Assembly: GCA_016935035.1 (NCBI GenBank)
Contig: JAFGRR010000657.1
Location: 1-8,331, forward strand
Direction of reading: 5' to 3'
Length of the DNA stretch: 8,331 nucleotides
From: Phycisphaerae bacterium
GTDB lineage: Bacteria; Planctomycetota; Phycisphaerae; UBA1845; Fen-1342
Part shown: positions 6,846 through 8,331 of the stretch, piece after piece
Layout: each line of letters opens with the position of its first letter
Position numbering within the stretch: the stretch's first letter is position 1
Program-made: the position numbers and the translations under genes
Notes under the pieces: generated by a model
Seen by the model: only the letters and a program-made list of their open reading frames with translations
What the model was told of the DNA's origin: nothing
Databases searched by the model: none

Positions 6846-6874
6846 AGACTACGCGCTGGGGCCCCGCGAATCAA
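6846..6874 (-). promoter_or_regulatory. Candidate promoter of the lyase gene
   Basis: Read on the minus strand, TTGATT (6874-6869) and TAGTCT (6851-6846) are separated by 17 nt. The -35 matches consensus at 4 of 6 bases and the -10 at 3 of 6. It would give a leader of about 150 nt before the ATG at 6688. This is the best sigma-70-like pair seen there, but it is weak. Confidence 0.3.
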
Positions 6875-6994
6875 GCCGCTGTGGCTGGCAGACGGGAGCC
6901 ACACGATACGGCGGGCAACACGCCCGGGAGCCCGCCAAGCCGGTCGGCGGCGGCCTCCTCACTATTGTCCCTTCGATCCTGGACCGATATGTGT

Positions 6995-7000
6995 TAAGAT
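6995..7000 (+). promoter_or_regulatory. Possible -10 element of the lipoprotein gene
   Basis: TAAGAT lies 90 nt before the ATG at 7090, in the only AT-richer patch of the divergent region. No good -35 is seen at normal spacing. Confidence 0.3.
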
Positions 7001-7074
7001 TAGGGATTGCTGTGCCACGGGGCCTGCATGCCCCTCCGAAAACGCACGGCCGAATACAAACGGGTCATGAAACA

Positions 7075-7079
7075 AGAGG
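7075..7079 (+). promoter_or_regulatory. Ribosome binding site of the lipoprotein gene
   Basis: AGAGG lies 10 nt before the ATG at 7090, a slightly long spacing. A second in-frame ATG at 7123 would give a more typical lipoprotein signal but has a weaker site. Confidence 0.45.
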
Positions 7080-7089
7080 TTTGACTGAC

Positions 7090-8331
7090 ATGCGACGCCA
7101 GCCGTTCAACCGAGTGCGAGAGATGTCGCGGAGATTCGCGCTGCTCGCTTGCGTTGGAGCATTGTTGATGGTCGGGTGCGCGGAGACGCGCGCCGACAGG
7201 TCGGCCGTGATTTCACCTGAGCATAGCCGCCCGCCAGCACCGGCCCCAGCTGTCGACCCCGCGTCAGAGATGGAGACTCTGACCATCATGGACGCGCCGC
7301 TGGCCCAGGACACCGGCGCGACCGCCGCTCAACCGCCGCCCGCCGGCAACGGCGACGCCGAACAGCCCGCCGAACGAAAGCCCGGCACAACCGAGGCATC
7401 ACCCTTGGCCTCGACGATCATCAGGCGACAGGCATCGCTGGCTGCGAAGTCTGACCAGGCCGAACCCCAGCAGCCCAAGCCGGCCGAGAGCACCGACGCG
7501 CTAGCCAAGGAAATCCGCGAGCGTATCCTCGCCGCCCAGGCCGAAAAGGCCAAACGCGACGCAGCCAAGACGGACCAGCAGGCATCCCGCTCCATCCAAC
7601 CGGTGAAGAGACCCGCCACGGTCGGTCAAGCCGCCGCCAAACCCGCCCAGCAGGCGCAGACAAAGCAATCAGGTTGCGGCCCGACCGGCGACGTGCCAGC
7701 CCCGTCACCTAACGGCCCGCATCCGAAGTGGACCTGCGAGCAGCCCACCGTGACGATCGACCCAACGTGGCGCGGCCAGCCGCTGGTCTTCAAGTTCCCG
7801 ATCAGTAACCAGGGTGAGGCAGATCTGCACATCCACCTGAAGGGCGGCTGAGGGGTCAAGATCGCGGGTGGGTCCACCCGCAAGATCGCCCCCGGGCAAA
7901 GCGACGAAGTCGAAATCACGCTGAGCAGTAGCAAGTACACCGGCGATTTCAAGCGCAACATCGGCGTCACCACGAATGACCCCGAGAACGTCCAGGCCGC
8001 GCTCGTCTGCGCCGGCAAGGTGCTCATACCGTGGAAGCTCGAACCCACCATCCTCAACTTCGGACAGGTCGCACGCGACGCGGAATCGGTCACAAAGACA
8101 GTCATGATCAAACGTGGCGACGGCGGCCCGCTCAATCCTGAACTCGTCACACCCTCACGCGATGGCCTCTCCGCAAAGCTGACCGAAATCCAGCCGGGCG
8201 AACAGTACGAACTCGAAGTCACGCTCACGCCGCCATGGCCCAACGGAACACTCTCGACCGCCGTTCTGCTGAAAACCGGCCTAAAGGACATAGTGCAGGA
8301 GTCCGTGCGCGTCTTCGCGCGCATCGAGGCC
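7090..8331 (+). CDS. DUF1573-like lipoprotein read through an in-frame TGA (candidate selenoprotein), 3' end beyond window
   Basis: At least 414 codons, with no final stop in the window. Residues 13-30 form a lipoprotein signal ending in MVGC, so Cys30 would be lipidated and the protein anchored outside the cytoplasm. Residues 31-210 are an Ala/Pro/Gln/Glu/Lys-rich linker with a helical charged patch at 136-165. From about 216 (WTCEQPTVTIDP) a DUF1573-like Ig-type domain begins: FKFPISNQGEADLHIHLKGG to 253, then the in-frame TGA as codon 254, then GVKIAGG, KIAPGQSDEVEITL and GVTTNDP. A second related domain starts near 318 (EPTILNFGQV). The I-A-P-G motif lies 12 residues after the TGA codon, the same register as from the first Cys of CGCT in family members as I remember them. 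The frame does not shift at the TGA, and codon use is the same on both sides. TGA is therefore either selenocysteine (favoured because of the hairpin at 7852-7892) or a nonsense mutation. The family's biochemical function is unknown. Confidence 0.75.
7849..7851 (+). other. In-frame TGA, candidate selenocysteine codon
   Basis: This TGA splits one continuous domain: the sequence before it ends HIHLKGG and the sequence after it begins GVKIAGG, both parts of the same DUF1573-like unit. It falls at the conserved first Cys of the family's CGC motif and differs from a Cys codon by one base. TGA serves as an ordinary stop at 3263-3265 and 3898-3900, so general reassignment of TGA is unlikely. Confidence 0.65.
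7852..7892 (+). promoter_or_regulatory. SECIS-like hairpin directly after the in-frame TGA
   Basis: A seven-base-pair perfect GC-rich stem, 7864-7870 with 7875-7881, carries the tetraloop GGTC at 7871-7874. Below it GATC 7860-7863 pairs with GATC 7884-7887 across a two-A bulge at 7882-7883, and GGGG 7852-7855 can pair with CCCC 7889-7892. The loop begins 19 nt after the TGA. In bacterial SECIS elements a hairpin immediately follows UGA and has G in its small apical loop; that of E. coli fdhF has a GGUC loop 18 nt after UGA. The bulged U that E. coli SelB reads in the upper stem is absent here. The hairpin is also coding sequence, as bacterial SECIS elements always are. Confidence 0.6.

Larger units (their letters stand above)
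6689..7089. other. Divergent intergenic region between lyase and lipoprotein genes
   Basis: This 401-nt stretch carries no convincing gene. Open frames on both strands cross it only as extensions of the flanking genes and encode Arg/Pro-rich composition. It holds a candidate minus-strand promoter (6846-6874), an inverted repeat in the lyase leader (6802-6840), another perfect 7-bp inverted repeat (6910-6916 with 6930-6936) and a possible plus-strand -10 at 6995-7000. I looked for SAM or SAH riboswitch cores in the lyase leader and saw none. Confidence 0.6.

Noticed and set aside
6689..6904. N-terminal extension of the lyase
   Set aside because: The composition is unlike the enzyme, and a good ribosome binding site marks the ATG at 6688.
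6689..6960. SAM or SAH riboswitch ahead of the sulfur-amino-acid enzyme
   Set aside because: I compared the minus-strand leader by eye with the conserved cores and found no match.
7019..7034. Five-bp inverted repeat GGGGC/GCCCC in the lipoprotein leader
   Set aside because: It is short, expected by chance in GC-rich DNA, and has no supporting context.
6778..7089. Upstream extension of the lipoprotein reading frame
   Set aside because: It encodes an Arg/Pro/Gly-rich stretch with no family resemblance and would bury the lipoprotein signal in the middle of the protein.
1..8331. CRISPR arrays, insertion sequences, tRNA or rRNA genes
   Set aside because: I saw no direct-repeat array, transposase, cloverleaf or rRNA-like stretch. 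The only periodic DNA is the 126-nt coding repeat of the TPR array.

Overview
The window looks like a piece of a GC-rich Planctomycetota chromosome, perhaps Phycisphaerae. The evidence is a large Ser/Thr kinase with an N-terminal anti-sigma-type zinc finger and a kinesin-light-chain-type TPR array, small zinc-ribbon proteins, a PEP-CTERM exported protein and a DUF1573-like lipoprotein. The taxonomic call is inferred from gene types, not from a marker gene.

Layout. Positions 137-3265 (+) encode the membrane-anchored kinase/TPR protein. Positions 3361-3900 and 3904-4566 (+) encode two zinc-ribbon proteins in a tight pair, the first probably soluble and the second membrane-bound. After a short intergenic stretch with two hairpins, 4756-5331 (+) encodes a secreted PEP-CTERM protein. 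It converges on a minus-strand PLP-dependent gamma-lyase/synthase gene of the Cys/Met family (5456-6688). The 124-nt gap between these two genes holds two good intrinsic terminators, one per strand, arranged so that the two transcripts overlap. A 401-nt divergent intergenic region (6689-7089) follows. The last gene is a lipoprotein with a DUF1573-like domain that starts at 7090 (+) and runs off the window end.

Main result. The last gene is interrupted by an in-frame TGA at 7849-7851, but the same frame then stays open for 160 codons to the end of the window and continues the DUF1573-like fold without a gap. The TGA sits exactly where family members carry the first Cys of their CGC(T) motif. 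Directly after it is a stable hairpin (7852-7892) whose 7-bp upper stem is capped by the tetraloop GGTC, 19 nt after the TGA. This closely resembles a bacterial SECIS element: E. coli fdhF has a GGUC loop 18 nt after its UGA. The simplest reading is a selenocysteine-containing DUF1573 lipoprotein, which I do not know as a described selenoprotein family. A Cys-to-stop point mutation is the main alternative. No selenocysteine machinery gene lies in the window, so this must be tested elsewhere in the genome.

The genes do not form one obvious pathway. The kinase probably belongs with a sigma-factor gene outside the window, the two zinc-ribbon genes probably form an operon, and the lyase and the lipoprotein are divergently transcribed.
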